A stretch of DNA of 64,000 nucleotides from Stereum hirsutum FP-91666 SS1 (Eukaryota > Basidiomycota > Agaricomycetes > Russulales > Stereaceae), in the NCBI RefSeq assembly GCF_000264905.1, contig NW_006763131.1, positions 2,932,708 through 2,996,707 of the forward strand, written 5' to 3'. Position 1 is the first letter of the stretch. Every line of letters begins with the position of its first letter. Below the pieces are notes generated by a model. The model searched no databases, was not told the DNA's origin, and worked only from the letters and a program-made list of their open reading frames with translations. This document shows, in pieces, positions 47,628 through 60,458 of this stretch. Position numbers and translations under genes: made by a program.

Positions 47628-50600
47628 ATGACCCTCCCCGACCTTGCAAAGCTCTCGATACACGACCCGGTTCCGCCAAAGCCACCCCCTATCCCAGAAG
47701 ATATCGAGCACGCGACTGACCGCTATGTTCAAAAGCTTAAAGCGTATGCAAGGGCCTTGCCCTATTCCATCGAGTCAAACTCGAGGATGCAGGATATGCT
47801 CGATTTCATCTCCAAACGCATTGTCCAGTGCGTGGAAGCCAAGGACTATGACCCCGGATTCTTGCAGTGGGACAGCATGCTCACCTAGTAGGCACCACAT
47901 TCATTCGGGATTTCCATGTCTCTCTCTTATGAATATCCCTTATAACTGAGATGATCGTTTTTTGTTCTGTTTTAGCTGGTGCTACCTCAAGTACCCTATC
48001 CCGAAAGATAAGCGGATACGGTTTGTTATGCTGTACTACAATATTTGCATCACCCCAGGCATGCCTCTGCACATAGTCGCCACTTGTGCGGATGCATTGG
48101 ATGGCTTGACGAGGTCAAAGAATAAGATCTCAGTTGAGGATATACGACTCCCTTGGAAGCCCCTTTACGATCGCCTGTCCCAGGACCTGTTTCTTACCAG
48201 GCGTCAGTTCGAAGTCAGGCGAGTTGTCCTAGGTCCATCCTACTCCATAGTCTTGTGCTCATTTGTGGTGATACGAATGCAGCCAAACTTCTTATTATAT
48301 GGGCTACGTCATAAGCATAATGCGCCGTTTCTACCACCCGGCAGCTATCGACGAGATGCTCGCCACATTCGTGCCACAGATTAATGGAACCGTCTTGAAT
48401 GCAAGTCACACCTCTCTCCAAATATCTGAATGAACATCCTCACTAACTGCTTGACTTGTTTCGAACCATCATACAGAGTCTACTCGTCACGCAATATTAT
48501 ATGTTAACTTTTCTCCCTCAATCTCACCCTCAATCTTACCTCCCCATGTTGTTCCGTCTCTGGGAGTCCGTGAACTCCTACATCTTCGACGAACGCATGC
48601 TCCAATTCCTCGCTCGACTGGCGGAGATGCATCAAGACCCTTCCGTCAGCGATCCTGCCAAGATTACTGAGATTCCTGACGATGCCCTTTCCGAGGGCGA
48701 AGGAAGGCCCCAGTGGGCCAAGGACGATATGAAGAACGGCAGCCTTTGGACAGGATTATTCAAGGACGTGGGTATATTTTCTGAGTACGACTGGCACTTT
48801 ATCATGTGCAAGTGCTTGGCTTCGATGGGTAAGCCTTCCTACTTGCCTGGAGGCCACATCACGGTGCTGACGCCCTCTTCAGAGATTCCTCTGGCGGACT
48901 CGGGATCCTTGACAACTGGACCATCCGCGGACAGTCAAGCAGCATTCGAAATCGGTCGTCTGCCCAAGCCAACATGGCGCATTAGTAAGGCCCTCTCGCA
49001 CATTTGGCCCTTGCCCACAGATTCGGCTGACCATCGCATATTGCTAGTCTCTTTGGCCAGGATCATCGTCCACTCAATGGCTCCAGACGGACGACCCGTT
49101 GCTCCATCCAATGCCCCGACACCAATGGGTACTCCCATGGGCTCTGGGTTCAACACGCCAGGAATGACTACACCGGGCGTCATGACGCCACGAGCGGTGG
49201 GCAGTGGGTCTGTGGGGGATTATTTGACGGCGCATTTACATAAAATGGCACCGTTGTTGAGCAGCCATAGCTATGTCGGAGGTTCGAAGGCATTGGATTC
49301 GTTGGTGAAGCTGATTGCGTCCACGGAGAGCTTCTTCCATCCGTCGAATTCGGGTGCGTGGACCTCAGACGTAAGTGGCGTTTTCGTGTTTGTCCCACCA
49401 GATCCGATGTCATGGGTGGAGTGAACTTCTGCTGATGGAAATGGTTATACTGTATAGCTTAGTGCCTTCATCAAATATGTGGCATATGAGTTCAACAAAC
49501 GTGAGTACAATTTCTTCCTTGGCCTCCCTTCATGCTATCGCGCTAACTCTGAATCAATTCTTAAAGGTTGGCACGATGAACAGAGACCAGACTGCAAAAC
49601 GCCCAAAGTCCGATATCAGTTACTCTTCCACCCCAAATTTCACCGCTAAATGAACGGATTCATGTAGCATCGGCGACTGACACGCGACATGAAGCGAGAG
49701 CTCGTCAAGAGCTTCCGGACTGTCGCTCTCCTGGCAATGTTCTCCGAAGACTCCACGACTGTCAGCAACATCTCGAGCTGCCTGAAGTGGATGAGCCTCA
49801 TGGAGCCCGAAATGATCCTTTACCCAATCTTGGAGAGAGCTGTGCCCTCGTTGGAAGCTCTCGTCGAGGTCGGTTCCATTGCAGTTTGAAGAGCTATTGT
49901 GGAGGATGATTTCTGATCGCCCTGGGTCATACTATTGTAGACTCAACGCACCATTGCGGTGATCAAGGCTTTGGGAGCGATCGCGCCTGCGATCGTGTCG
50001 AGGCAGGTCTACTCCCCGGGTGCAAAGCACCTTGTTCCGATTCTACAGCTTTTAATTCCTGGGATTGATCTCGTGAGTGCACTCTCTTTCTGGCAGGTTT
50101 GAAGATGCTAATATGTTCTCCTAGAACGACCCGTCGAAGACTGTGAGCCCCGTTCATGAGAGTCCTTGAATCCTCTGCTTATTCTCCCCTCCGCAAAGCT
50201 CTGTACTACAACCTTTCTCATCGAAATCTCGCAATACATCAAGTTCGGCGACCTGACATCCCCAGCCCATACCCTGTCTGCCGACATAGATTCAAGGTCT
50301 CCGTTGTCGGCATTGTCGGAGGGCTTGCCTGACGGCAACGGCTACAGCAACGGACCTCCAACTATCTCGTGGGAAGCGCGGGCAGCGAATGGGACAGAGG
50401 TCAATGGAGCGCCACACTTCAGCAAGGAGGAGGAAGATGCTCTCCTTCGCGAGTCTACCGGCGGCTTCCCGGAGTGGATCGCTAGCTTCATCAGGAGGGT
50501 CATTCTTCTCTTTGATAATCTGCCTGAAGAGGCGGGTGGTGCCACAGAAGGTCTGTTACAGCTCCTTTTCTCTCATATCCGGTCACGTTCAGTACTGATA

Positions 50601-53600
50601 CTACAACGACATTTCATGCACCCAGTGCAACTGGTCGATGCGGTGACGAACGCCTGCAGCCAGATTTGCATCCATCTCTCCGAACCGCTCTTCGACCTCG
50701 TCCTCAACATGATCTTCGAGTACGCCAGCACGAACGTGCGGCCGAACGCAGTCCGCGCCGTGCATCAGCTTGTCGAATGTGTGGCGAACGCGAATCCGAC
50801 GAAGACCTTGGCCAGGTTCATGCCGTTTTGTGTGAGGAATATCTATGTCGAGCTGGATAACGGGGCGAGCGCTGTGAGGACGACTTCGAGTCTGTCGACG
50901 TCGTTGCCGGCGGATGCGACGTTCCATTGGAGTACGCTTTTCTGGTCGCATGTAAAATGGATGTTGTGTGGCGCTGACTGAGAGGACCTTGATTAGATTT
51001 GGCAATTCTTCGTGGTGCGATGTTCAAGTGAGTGTGTGTCTTGCGTTTCTACATGTGTTCTCTATGCTTACTTTCTCCAATCTTAGCGATGGCAAAGCTG
51101 TGCGTTCTTTATATCATACGTGGCTGACTGCAATAACTGAGTCATTGTCGACAGGTTCTCAAGTACAAGGACGATGTCGTCCCTCTTCTGCGACGCCTCC
51201 GGGATCATACGTTCTCGAAACGTGGATTCTCTTGGAGCGGCAAGCTGCTGTCGAGTCTACTCTTGACCCTCACGCACACCTACCCGTTGGAGGACAAATT
51301 CGTGAACCCGAAGGAGTGGAACAGCGAAGGTACCAAAACAGATATCTGCCGCTTTCATCCAAGCTTCTGATCGTTTCATGTGTGATTGTTAGAGTTCCGA
51401 GTCAATCATCACCAGCATTGGGGCAAACTGTATAAGGCAGAGGAAGTCGAAGTCTCATGGCATGTACCTACACGGGAAGAGATAGACTTTGGTCTGCAGA
51501 TATTCAGAGATCTTGTCGAGCCGTTGATGGACAGGCTGGAGGGGTTGCTCAAGCCAGGCAAGCTTTCTGTGGCGCTGCCTCTGAATTTTAACCGTCAGAG
51601 ATACTGACGGGTCTTTATAGGCGTTGCTCGAGATAGCATATGGCGCAGTGACTTCTGCCGGTTAGTTATTTCCATCTCCTCTGTTAAGACATCATTTTGT
51701 TGACAATGTTTGCAGGTATCTGAGCTTCGTTCGTAATGCCTTCGCAGGCACACCCACCTTGGTCAAGGAGACGATCTCGAAGGAAGATAATCAGCACGCA
51801 GTCAACACTACGGACATCTTGTGTGTTTCTAGTTTACTCTTACATTTTTCTCCTTTCCCTACTGACTGAAAGATCACTAACGCTTTGATTTGGCAGGAAT
51901 GAGATCCCAGAAATGATAGCCTCGATCACGCCTTTGAACGCGGGATTCGCGATCTCGGATCCGGCGGACCCACGAGCGAAGTATTACACGGCGATCAAAA
52001 AGCGGTTTGGCAGGTTCCTGCATGATGCATCCACCTCGCTGAGGCAGCAAGGGGAAGAGAACACCGTGGATGCTGTTGATCTCCTGGTTTGTACTTCCCC
52101 CGGTGAAAATTACTAGGTCATCTGGGTAGTCACTGACTTCATGGTCGTTTGGGGGCGTAGATCGAGTCCATCAGGACGTTTATGCTAGAGTATGGGGATA
52201 GCAAAGACAGGTACTGAACAATAACTTCGAGGTTATCGACTCTGATTGATCTAATTTCGTTCACACTTTCCTAGCTACTACCTGCAGCTTGATAGGTATG
52301 GGACCGAGCTAAATTACGCACGTCAACATTCGAGGCAGAAGGCTTGGCCCAGAGCCGTCTTCGTTCGGAGGGCACGGTAAGTATCTGACGGTCGTTGCCC
52401 TTTTTTTTTCCCGTCAAGTGTACTAAAGTCTCGGTGTCTTCAGACTATACCATGCTGCTCGACTACGATGGAATTCGATTGAGAGGCCACGCGGGCCACT
52501 GGAAGACTCTTTGATCGACGACGTCGCTGAATGGTCAATGTGGCAATATGCGACAGGTATGCGGGTCTTCATTCTTTCGACTCTTCATCAACGCTGACTG
52601 TCGTATTCTCAGTCAGGGAGTACGTACAATGTCATTGATTTCGGAGAAGCTGTAATGTGACGAGCCTTTTACAGTTCCAGCCAGTCACTTCTGGATTCTC
52701 TATCTTCGGTGAGCTCTGACAGTTGGACAATTCGATGTTGTATATGCTCAATCAGACGGTAGAGTTATGATGGCGTCCGACGACTCTGTATACCTCGGAT
52801 ATACGAGGCTCTCGCTCCCGGCACGGACGACGACCGGATGAAGGGCGCACTCTGGACTCTAAACATGGGTGCCTTCGGTGAGCTGTAGTGTCTCGATGAC
52901 CGCATCGAAGACTTTACTTAACACCATTGTCCCAGTGAAATATGCTATGGCCGGTATGTCTGCCTGTCACGCTCGCCCTAAGGTAGTGATGGCTAACTGA
53001 AGAGTGAATAGAACCGACCATGACCGAAGAGCTTCTCAAGCACATATTTAGGTGCCAGGCCAACGAGAAGGTTTGACTATGTGGCCTATTTTACGAACGT
53101 AACACCACTAAACAAGTATTAATCAGCCTAGTATTCAAAATTGTGTAGCCTCCGTCACAGAGAATGGTGCGCCACACTTTCCTTGTTGTGTCATACAAAA
53201 ATCAAACCATTCGTATGGCCACAGCCCTCAACAGCTTCGTCGAGCCATGTTTCCTGGTATACGGTATCGAAGCACCACTGCTAGACAAAGCTATAGAGCG
53301 CTTCAAGGCGTCCTTGCCATTCGGACAGGAGGACCAAGCGGTAGTCGCCCGATGCGCAGAACAGCGTGCCCGGCGGAATAACCTCCAAAGCAACGGTGCT
53401 AACGCTACGGTGTGTACTTCAATCGTCAATTCAGGCTTCACCATCCTAATCTCAATCTCTCGGCAGACGTCTTTCGTGCTGGACATTGCAAGATCGAAGT
53501 CGACCCATTGGCGTTATGCAATCTTTGCGCTTAGGTGTCTGCGAACTCTTATCAGGAGGGACACACCAACCACAAAGGAGCACCTTGCTTATTTCTTGGA

Positions 53601-56600
53601 GAAGGCCCACGATGATCATCCGTCATTAGTTTGTCTCCGTGTTCCTGCTTCGTGATCATATTATGCTGACCTATCGAACTATTATAGCGCTATGTCTGTT
53701 CATCTAACTGACCGCATTTTCGTTTAACTCTGACCCCTATTCAATCTCCTAGTACTCCCAGAGAGCCATCATGAAGAGTACACGGTACATCAAGCTCCGA
53801 ACATACGCCAAAGCTCCACTCGATATCATGCTGGAAAAGAACAACAACCCCATGAAACGCAAGATCCCGTTGAACACACCCGAGGTGAACTTCACCGACA
53901 AGTTCCTGGATGCTTTTAAGCACCCGGAGAAGGTCCAGACATTCTTCCGTGAACCGTAAGCAACGTCTGGGTCGCGCTTGCGTCCGCGGACCTTGATCTT
54001 GACGTCATGCCCTTCTTGTACAGACTCTACAAGGAGCGAGCGAACAGTGGTTGGGTGGCCTGGAGCAATATCATCAGTGGTTATTCTCCGCCGCCTGGCT
54101 CGGGAGCGGTACTCAAGCCCTGGGAGAGTGCGAGCGCGAGCGCTATCGAGGCGATACGTGAAGCCGCACAGGACGCCAAATTCTGGAAAAGTCTCTCCAC
54201 TCATTATGCCGCCGAAACTAACGCAGATGCCGTTTCGTCTGACAACATGTCGGCGGTGAAGTCGATAGGTGCGTGGTCCCGTATACTGAGACATTCTTTC
54301 TAAAACTGACTCAGCCCATCGTGCCCCACAATGTAGTGCAAATCTTGGAGGATGAGTCGTTTAAGCCTCTGCAGGACCTCGTCGAAGAGCTGTTGGAGAA
54401 GTCGGACCAGAATAAGCAGCGTGGAGCCGCAGAGTTGATGGCTGGCCTTCTGTGTGGTATGGTCCTTCCTGTTCTCTTAGGGTTCCACCGTCTCTGATGG
54501 TCATAATTTCTCTCAGGCGCTAAACACTGGCCGATGGAGAGTCAGAAGGAATTGTGGGCATGGGCTATGCCTCTCCTCGTGAAAACGTTCAAGACTAAGA
54601 TCAAGACGGATACTCTTCCGGTCTGGACGTCCTTCCTCGAGGTAAGCGCACATTAAAATATCCCAACGGCCGATATACTTAACATCGTCGCGGCAGTACA
54701 TGTTCTACAACCGGGATCCACGAAGGTATCAAGTGCTGGTCGATCACCTCATTGCGGAGTTTAATTCAACCGATTACAACGGAGAGTCTTCTCTCAACGC
54801 TGTGAAGGCACTGAGCTTCCTTCGCGCGCTATACGAGGAAGAAGGTTGGAAATTCACGGCTTGGACCGATGCTGCCATTGAGCGCGTCTGGCCTGAGATG
54901 AGTAGCGAGCACGATGAGGTCCGGTCACATATCAGCGAGCTGTTGGCGTTTGCAGATAAAATCAAGGTCTGTGGTGCTTCAAACTCCATGTACCAGGTGA
55001 CGGCTTACTGACTCGAGTGATATGCATAGCAACGGCCTGTAGTGTCCCTCCCGACCGCTGAGGTGTTTGTGCAAGAATGCCGCACCACATCCATCGACGT
55101 CGACCTTATGGGTATGCGCGGCGTGTTCCACGAAGCCCGGGTCGCCGAGCTCGTCAAGAAGTTCCCCGAGTGGCGTGCGGAGCGTTTACCTGGTTCTCGG
55201 GCTTTCCAGTCAACTTATGACAGGTTCGCACCATCTCTTCGTTCACGGGTCAGACGAACGCCCTCACTTACTCAACCTCTGGTAGGGTTGGCACGACGGT
55301 CTGTCGGTGGTTGTTCCAGACTGTGCATGATACGAGCGCTATTTCCGTTTTTGACTATGTTCTACCTCTGATGGTGAGCTGCCTAGACCTTGTTACTTTG
55401 CTCGCTGAGACCGACTTCGCATCCTATCTTAGCCCGAACTTTTCCGCTTCACCGAAGGTTCGTCCCCAGGATTCTTTTTCTTTGCTCTCCATCTTCTTAC
55501 CGAGTTCTGATCTAGTGAATGACAACAACGAGCTCGTCAATCGGGCAAGGACGCTCCTTGTTCGGATGTGTGGCGTGACGCCACCCAGACCACTCATTGG
55601 ACCCATCCTCAAGGCCATCTTCAGTGCCATCCAAAACTCACCCGTACGTCCCCGTATCGTCATATTTTCTGGAGCGTTCTGCTGATGGCTGCTCTATCAG
55701 TCGTGGAGAGTACGGCTGCAGGCCCTCCCCCTCATCCAAGGTCTGTTTAGAGTGTATTCTCAGCGTTAGATCGAGTCTCTGACACCGTGGCCTGCAAAAA
55801 AAACAGTATTTTATTTCAGGCAGGTCCCTCTACTGAGTGACGCCCAGATTACGGAGATTATGGAGGTATGTATATGTATTGCGTGGCTTCGAAAATTTGT
55901 GATGACCGATGATTGGCTGTTTTCGATGACAGGTGTTGTGCAAGTGTTTGGACGACGAGCATGTCGAAGTACGAGAAATGGCCGCGACGTATGTAGTTCT
56001 CCTCATCTCAAATTTACCTTGAATCTGCTGTTCATTCACAACATCGGGCTATACAGCACGCTCTCAGGTGTTCTCCGTCTCTCCCCACGGCGAAGTCAAT
56101 TAACGCTCAAGGTACACATCCCAGTCCTTCCTATCTCCCAACTTTCAATTCCCAACTCCCAATTCTGACACTCTCATCTCTCTGTCCGCCTCCACAGGAA
56201 CGTTTCCTCCGCCTCCTCAAACGCTCCCACCTCCCGACCAACCGTCAATCGCCCATCTACGCCTCCGCCATCCGTCAACGCCACGCCGCCATCCTCGGCA
56301 TCGTGGCGTTGGTCGACAGTTACCCCTATACCGTCGAGAGGTGGATGCCCGAGCTGCTGACGAACGTCTTGGCGGAGCATACCTACGATCCGGTCAGTCT
56401 TTTTGATATTTCTTACTCTTGAGTCGGGTTTCGTCTCTTTACTGATGTGTGTGGTGTTTATCGTGTGGCTCAGATCCCGATCTCGACGACGGTGCGGAAG
56501 TGCGCGAGCGATTTCAAGAAGACGCATCAGGATACGTGGCACGAGGACTCGAAGCGGTTCTCGGAGGAGCAGCTCACGGCGCTGTCGACGCTCTTGACTG

Positions 56601-56700
56601 GTTCTTCGTATTGTGCGTTCTCCTCCTCCCCTCTTCCTCCTCCCTTCCTTTAGAGTTGAGGTCTGATCATCATTCTTTGCGAAATGGAATAGATGCTTGA
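47628..56700 (+). CDS. BLM10: Proteasome activator Blm10/PA200
   Basis: Predicted 2037-aa HEAT-repeat activator that caps the 20S proteasome. I assembled 47 coding exons with consistent phase, running from 47628-47887 to 56474-56612 and 56693-56700. Family segments include LPWKPLYDRL, RRQFEVSQTSYYMGYV, LPMLFRLWESVNSY, GRLPKPTWRISKAL, LVETQRTIAVIKALGAIAP, DSIWRSDFCRYLSFVRNAF, GTDDDRMKGALWTLNMGAF, RSKSTHWRYAIFALRCLRTL and KKTHQDTWHED. The last 8-nt exon makes the protein end in YYA, the Blm10/PA200 tail that docks into the alpha-ring pocket; reading through the last donor would instead give a YCA-containing longer tail. Very small exons occur at 53688-53693 (6 nt), 52613-52619 (7 nt), 51087-51099 (13 nt), 50125-50142 and 52936-52953 (18 nt each). 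Three introns start with GC (48219, 48401, 51558). Introns at 48829-48882 and 50551-50625 are in frame without stops. Confidence 0.95.
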
Positions 56701-57507
56701 AATTGTGAGATGACCGCGAGGACGGCAGACTGAATATTCTTGGCCTTTCCGATACAATCTATCTGTACTGTAACAACTTTATCATGACCGACCGAGAAGA
56801 GGGGGCGGGTGGATGCGGAGCACGCGACACAGACCGAAGGGAAGAGGGAAGGGAACAAACGTAGATCGGACTACTTTTATTGTATCAACTAACCTCTCCA
56901 CGACAAAGTTTCGCCACTAATGCGTGTATGTACATAACCTAACAACTGTATATTTACTACCGGATCGCATCTCGTCTTGTATATATATGACCGTTGTTCG
57001 TTCGATCATTATGCTTGGGAAGAGCGCAAGAGGAGACAAGAAAGAACTATCATCTGTATTTAAGTCTTGTTACGAGTGTGAAGACGTGTATACAGACAGC
57101 GGATGCGATTCTGATCGTGTCAACCAAAGTTGCAAACTAGAACAATGAAGGGAGCTTACATACACCACGAGATCCAACCCAGAGGGTTGGACACGATAAT
57201 GCACAAGTATATAATTTCAAACAAAGGAATTGAGAGAAGAAGGAGAAGAAGAAACCCGACAAGAAGTCCCAGACGAAGACGAACGGAGTCCGATGTTTGG
57301 AAGAGTACAAGCGTTATTAGAGAGAAGAGGGAGGGGGAGGGGTTGTAATATAAAATCCGATTAGCCGCATCATGAGTCCAAGAGAAAGAAAGCAAAGACG
57401 GAAAAAGATGAAATAAATCAACAAACACGATGTGAAAGGATGACAGGGATTGTTTGCGTTATGTGCGTTATGTCATGCGGGGGATTGGGTATGGCGTGAT
57501 CGTGGAT
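56701..57507. other. 3' intergenic region between convergent genes
   Basis: Between the Blm10 stop (+) and the HIT-protein stop (-). AT-richer, with purine-rich runs near 57230-57350; no supported ORF. Confidence 0.5.
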
Positions 57508-58557
57508 TTAAACAGGGATGGTCCGTATATTGAACGCCGGCTCGAGATTGTTCGAAGACGATGCAGGAGCGGCGGCGGCGGTGTCGACGGTTAATTGTCT
57601 AGATGACGACGGACGTGAAGAGGACGGAGAGGAGGACGAAGCGAAGGACCGTGAAGGTGGACGGGAACCGGCTTCGATATCGGGAATGGCGAGTGAGGGT
57701 TCCGTCGTCTCTGTTCCGTCTGCGTGGCCCATCCTCGAGCCGGCGTCGGCGACGGTATCGATAGGTGCGTTCGAACGATTGCCATACCCTGACTTGACAC
57801 GGTTGTTCGTCGTCTCTTCTCTGTGTCCGGTACAGCCGATGTGGCAAGGAGGCGGAGGCGGGTGGTTTAGCCCGAGTGGGTCGGAGTATGCGAAAGAGCA
57901 CATACCGAATCTCTGCGATGAGGTCCTCAATGGCGTACCATGCCAGACCGCCATAAGCTACACCTCGCCACCAACCGAGTTTATCCGCGGGCAGGACGTA
58001 AGCGTGTGCGTGGAGATGGTCCGTCACTGGGATCTTGCTGTCCTTCCAAGGCGGTGTGATGAACCCAATGCGGAAGTTGGGGGTATCCGTCGTAGGTGTC
58101 GCTGCCATGAAGGTGGACGCTCGAGGTGAGGGTGAGATGGGTGAGGCTGGGACATCGGTGGACGGTCTGCCGGCGAGGTCGGTGAGGAGGCGTGTTGCGA
58201 GATCCCGGACTTGGACGAGGAGGGGCAGATCGCTCGAGGACTGCGGATTTATTGTGTAAGTGAAACTGCTGGCATATAAATAAAAAGAAGAACGGGTTGT
58301 ACGGACGAGCATGTAAATGGAGGGGACATGGAGGCTGTTACAGAAGGAAGTACGTTAGAAGACGAACAGAAATAGAAAAGGAGGGGTACTGCGGACTTGA
58401 AGGCGATGATGATATGGCCCTTGGAAGAGACAGGGTTCGCGGTTTCGTGGTACGCGGTGAAGTTGTCATCCCGATGGAGGATGTTATGGGAGGGCGAGTC
58501 ACGGGCGGCGGAGACGACCCCGCACAAAGGACAACCGGGTTTTGGACTGAATGACAT
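57508..58557 (-). CDS. HIT (histidine-triad) family protein
   Basis: Predicted 278-aa nucleotide-binding hydrolase-type protein. Exons 58557-58397, 58334-58307 (28 nt), 58240-57906 and 57820-57508. A Cys pair opens the fold (PGCPLCGVV, C9 and C12), followed by NFTAYHETANPVSSKGHIII, a typical HIT N-terminal strand set. The histidine triad H138-x-H140-x-H142 stands in VTDHLHAHAYV. After the domain, GWWRGVAYGGLAWYAIEDLI is a helix, and a Ser-rich disordered tail follows. The substrate (AMP-amide type or other nucleotide) is not predictable. I chose the ATG at 58557. The frame also has an ATG at 58719, giving 332 aa, but that would overlap the start codon of the divergent translin gene. Confidence 0.87.
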
Positions 58558-58712
58558 TTGTGCTCGTTCGACGTGCGGGGAATAACGAACGACTCGGAGC
58601 GCACGAATAGCTCCCGCCACGCCCGTCCCGGGCTCCGCTCCATGCGGCCCGCCCGTGTTCCACTCATCCTCCGACGCGGTGATCTCGACGCTCGTGTACT
58701 CTACCGTGCCCG
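58558..58712. promoter_or_regulatory. Short divergent promoter of HIT and translin genes
   Basis: 155 bp between the chosen start codons, the most compact promoter region in the window. It remains open in the HIT reading frame throughout. Confidence 0.45.
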
Positions 58713-59848
58713 ATGGCATCCTCAGTACCTCCAGGTGGCGCTCAGGTCTCCGACGTGCTCACCGTGTTTGACTCCTTTCGACAGGAGCTCGACGACCATA
58801 ATGATCGCAGAGAGCGCCTTATAAAGGTCCCTCCACTCTATTTACACCTGTTCATCACCGCGTTCGAGTCTAACCCTTCTCGCCTCCTTATCCATTTCCA
58901 TAGGCCAGCCGCGATGTCACCAACGCGTCCAAAAAGGTCATATTCCTCCTCCATCGCATAATGACCGACCCCTCCGTGCAAGATAAGGACGCCGCCTCCC
59001 GCGCCACACAGGAGGGCCACAAAAAGCTCAAGGACATCCGGCTCATGTTCAAGGCCATGAAGCCAGAACTGCACGGCGACCGTTTCTGGCGCTATCAGCA
59101 CCAGGTCTCCCCGGGCCTGCAGGAATACATCGAAGCGCTCAGCTTTGCGCATTATCTCGATCGGGGGACACTCATCACCTTTGATGACGTCCAACAGACC
59201 CTCTCGGACGAAGATGGTCTCGTGAGTGCAGAGCCAGGCACCTCCATCAACTAACTAAATTCTGTCTTGTTGAATTAAATTAAATTATGTGGCCCAGTAT
59301 TTTCCGCTCCCGGTCTCGGACTACCTCCTCGGCCTGTCAGACCTCACAGGCGAACTCATGCGCTACGCCATCTCCGCCATCTCCAAGCGCGGCGGCACCA
59401 CAAAAGCAGCGAACATCAGTTCTTTCGTTCGGGGATGCAAAGCAGGTACATATATTGACTCTTCCAATTCTTTGACCGGATCTGCCAAGCGCTGATGCCA
59501 TCAATGCCCGTTCGTAGACTTCGAGGGTTTCACGCCCTACGTTCGGGACCTCTCGAAAAAACAACGGGTTACCTCACAATCACTGCAAAAGATCGAGCAA
59601 GGCATGTCTTTTTTTTTCGATACTGAGATAATTAATCAATTTGTGGCCTCACCTGACCACCATCAATCTAACCTCTCATAGCGGCCTACGCTATCGCCGT
59701 ACGCACGTCCGAATATGATCTTCCCCCAGACATCCTGGAAGATATCGTCGGTCGGATGGTCTCCGGCTTCAGTAGCGCCGACTCATACGGAGGCGGGCGG
59801 AAAGGATCTCGCGCGGACGATAACGACGAAGGGGACATGTACGACTAA
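58713..59848 (+). CDS. Translin
   Basis: Predicted 276-aa nucleic-acid-binding protein of the translin family. With its partner TRAX, translin forms the C3PO RNase, which in Neurospora processes tRNA fragments and in animals assists RNAi. Exons 58713-58826, 58904-59221, 59298-59445, 59518-59601 and 59682-59848. Segments recognised are FDSFRQELDDHNDRRERLIK, ASRDVTNASKKVIFLLHR, FPLPVSDYLLGLSDLTGELM, RGCKADFEGFTPYVRDLSKK and KIEQAAYAIAVRTSEYDLPP. The last intron begins with GC rather than GT (59602); only this junction keeps the conserved EQAAYAIAVR frame. The Gly-rich, acidic C-terminal tail is variable in the family. No TRAX gene is present in the window. Confidence 0.93.
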
Positions 59849-60458
59849 GTAGTATTGATGGACTTGTGTTTGTGTCTTTTGCCATTTCGTTTTGTTGTAC
59901 TTACTAGCACCATAAACATAAATTACTGTATGGTTTACTTTATTGTACTCGCTTGGGACTTTCCGGGGAGCCTTGACATTGTATCAGAGCGCGGCATAAG
60001 ATCTCCTCTATATTGCGTGAATCGTGAGTGGTTCCGTCATACGTGAAATGATCAAAAAGATACGTATGTATGTGGTAGGTAACTAAAAGTGAGCGGACGA
60101 GCACACGCACAGGTCAGGTCAATCCGTGTATGGATGGCGGCCAGAATAATGATATGTATGTATTGCAAGAAATGTTTGTATTCGAGAAAGAAAGAAAGAA
60201 GTGTATTCGAGAAGAGAGGTGGAAGGAAGAAAGAAGAAGAGTACATGGCGGGGTAAGGCGGGTAGATGGACAGATGGAAGAGCAGAGATGGGGCTAAGCT
60301 ACACAATTGGGCATACAAGAACAGTAGACAGCGATAGGGAGGGGGGATAAGGGGGAGGGGGTGAGTGGTGAGTGGTGGGGTCAGATAGGGTAAGATAGTC
60401 CAAAGCAAAACGAACAAACACAAAGTCCTCAAAAACGGGCCCACAGTCAGAAAAAACC
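59849..60458. other. 3' intergenic region between convergent genes
   Basis: Between the stops of translin (+) and the MAPKKK (-). Contains purine-rich GAAA/GAAG and GGGGA runs near 60190-60370; no gene recognised. Confidence 0.5.

Noticed and set aside
53164..53224. Reading straight through the Blm10 intron at 53167-53224
   Set aside because: The read-through frame gives no family match, whereas splicing restores SVTENALNSFVEP as expected for Blm10.
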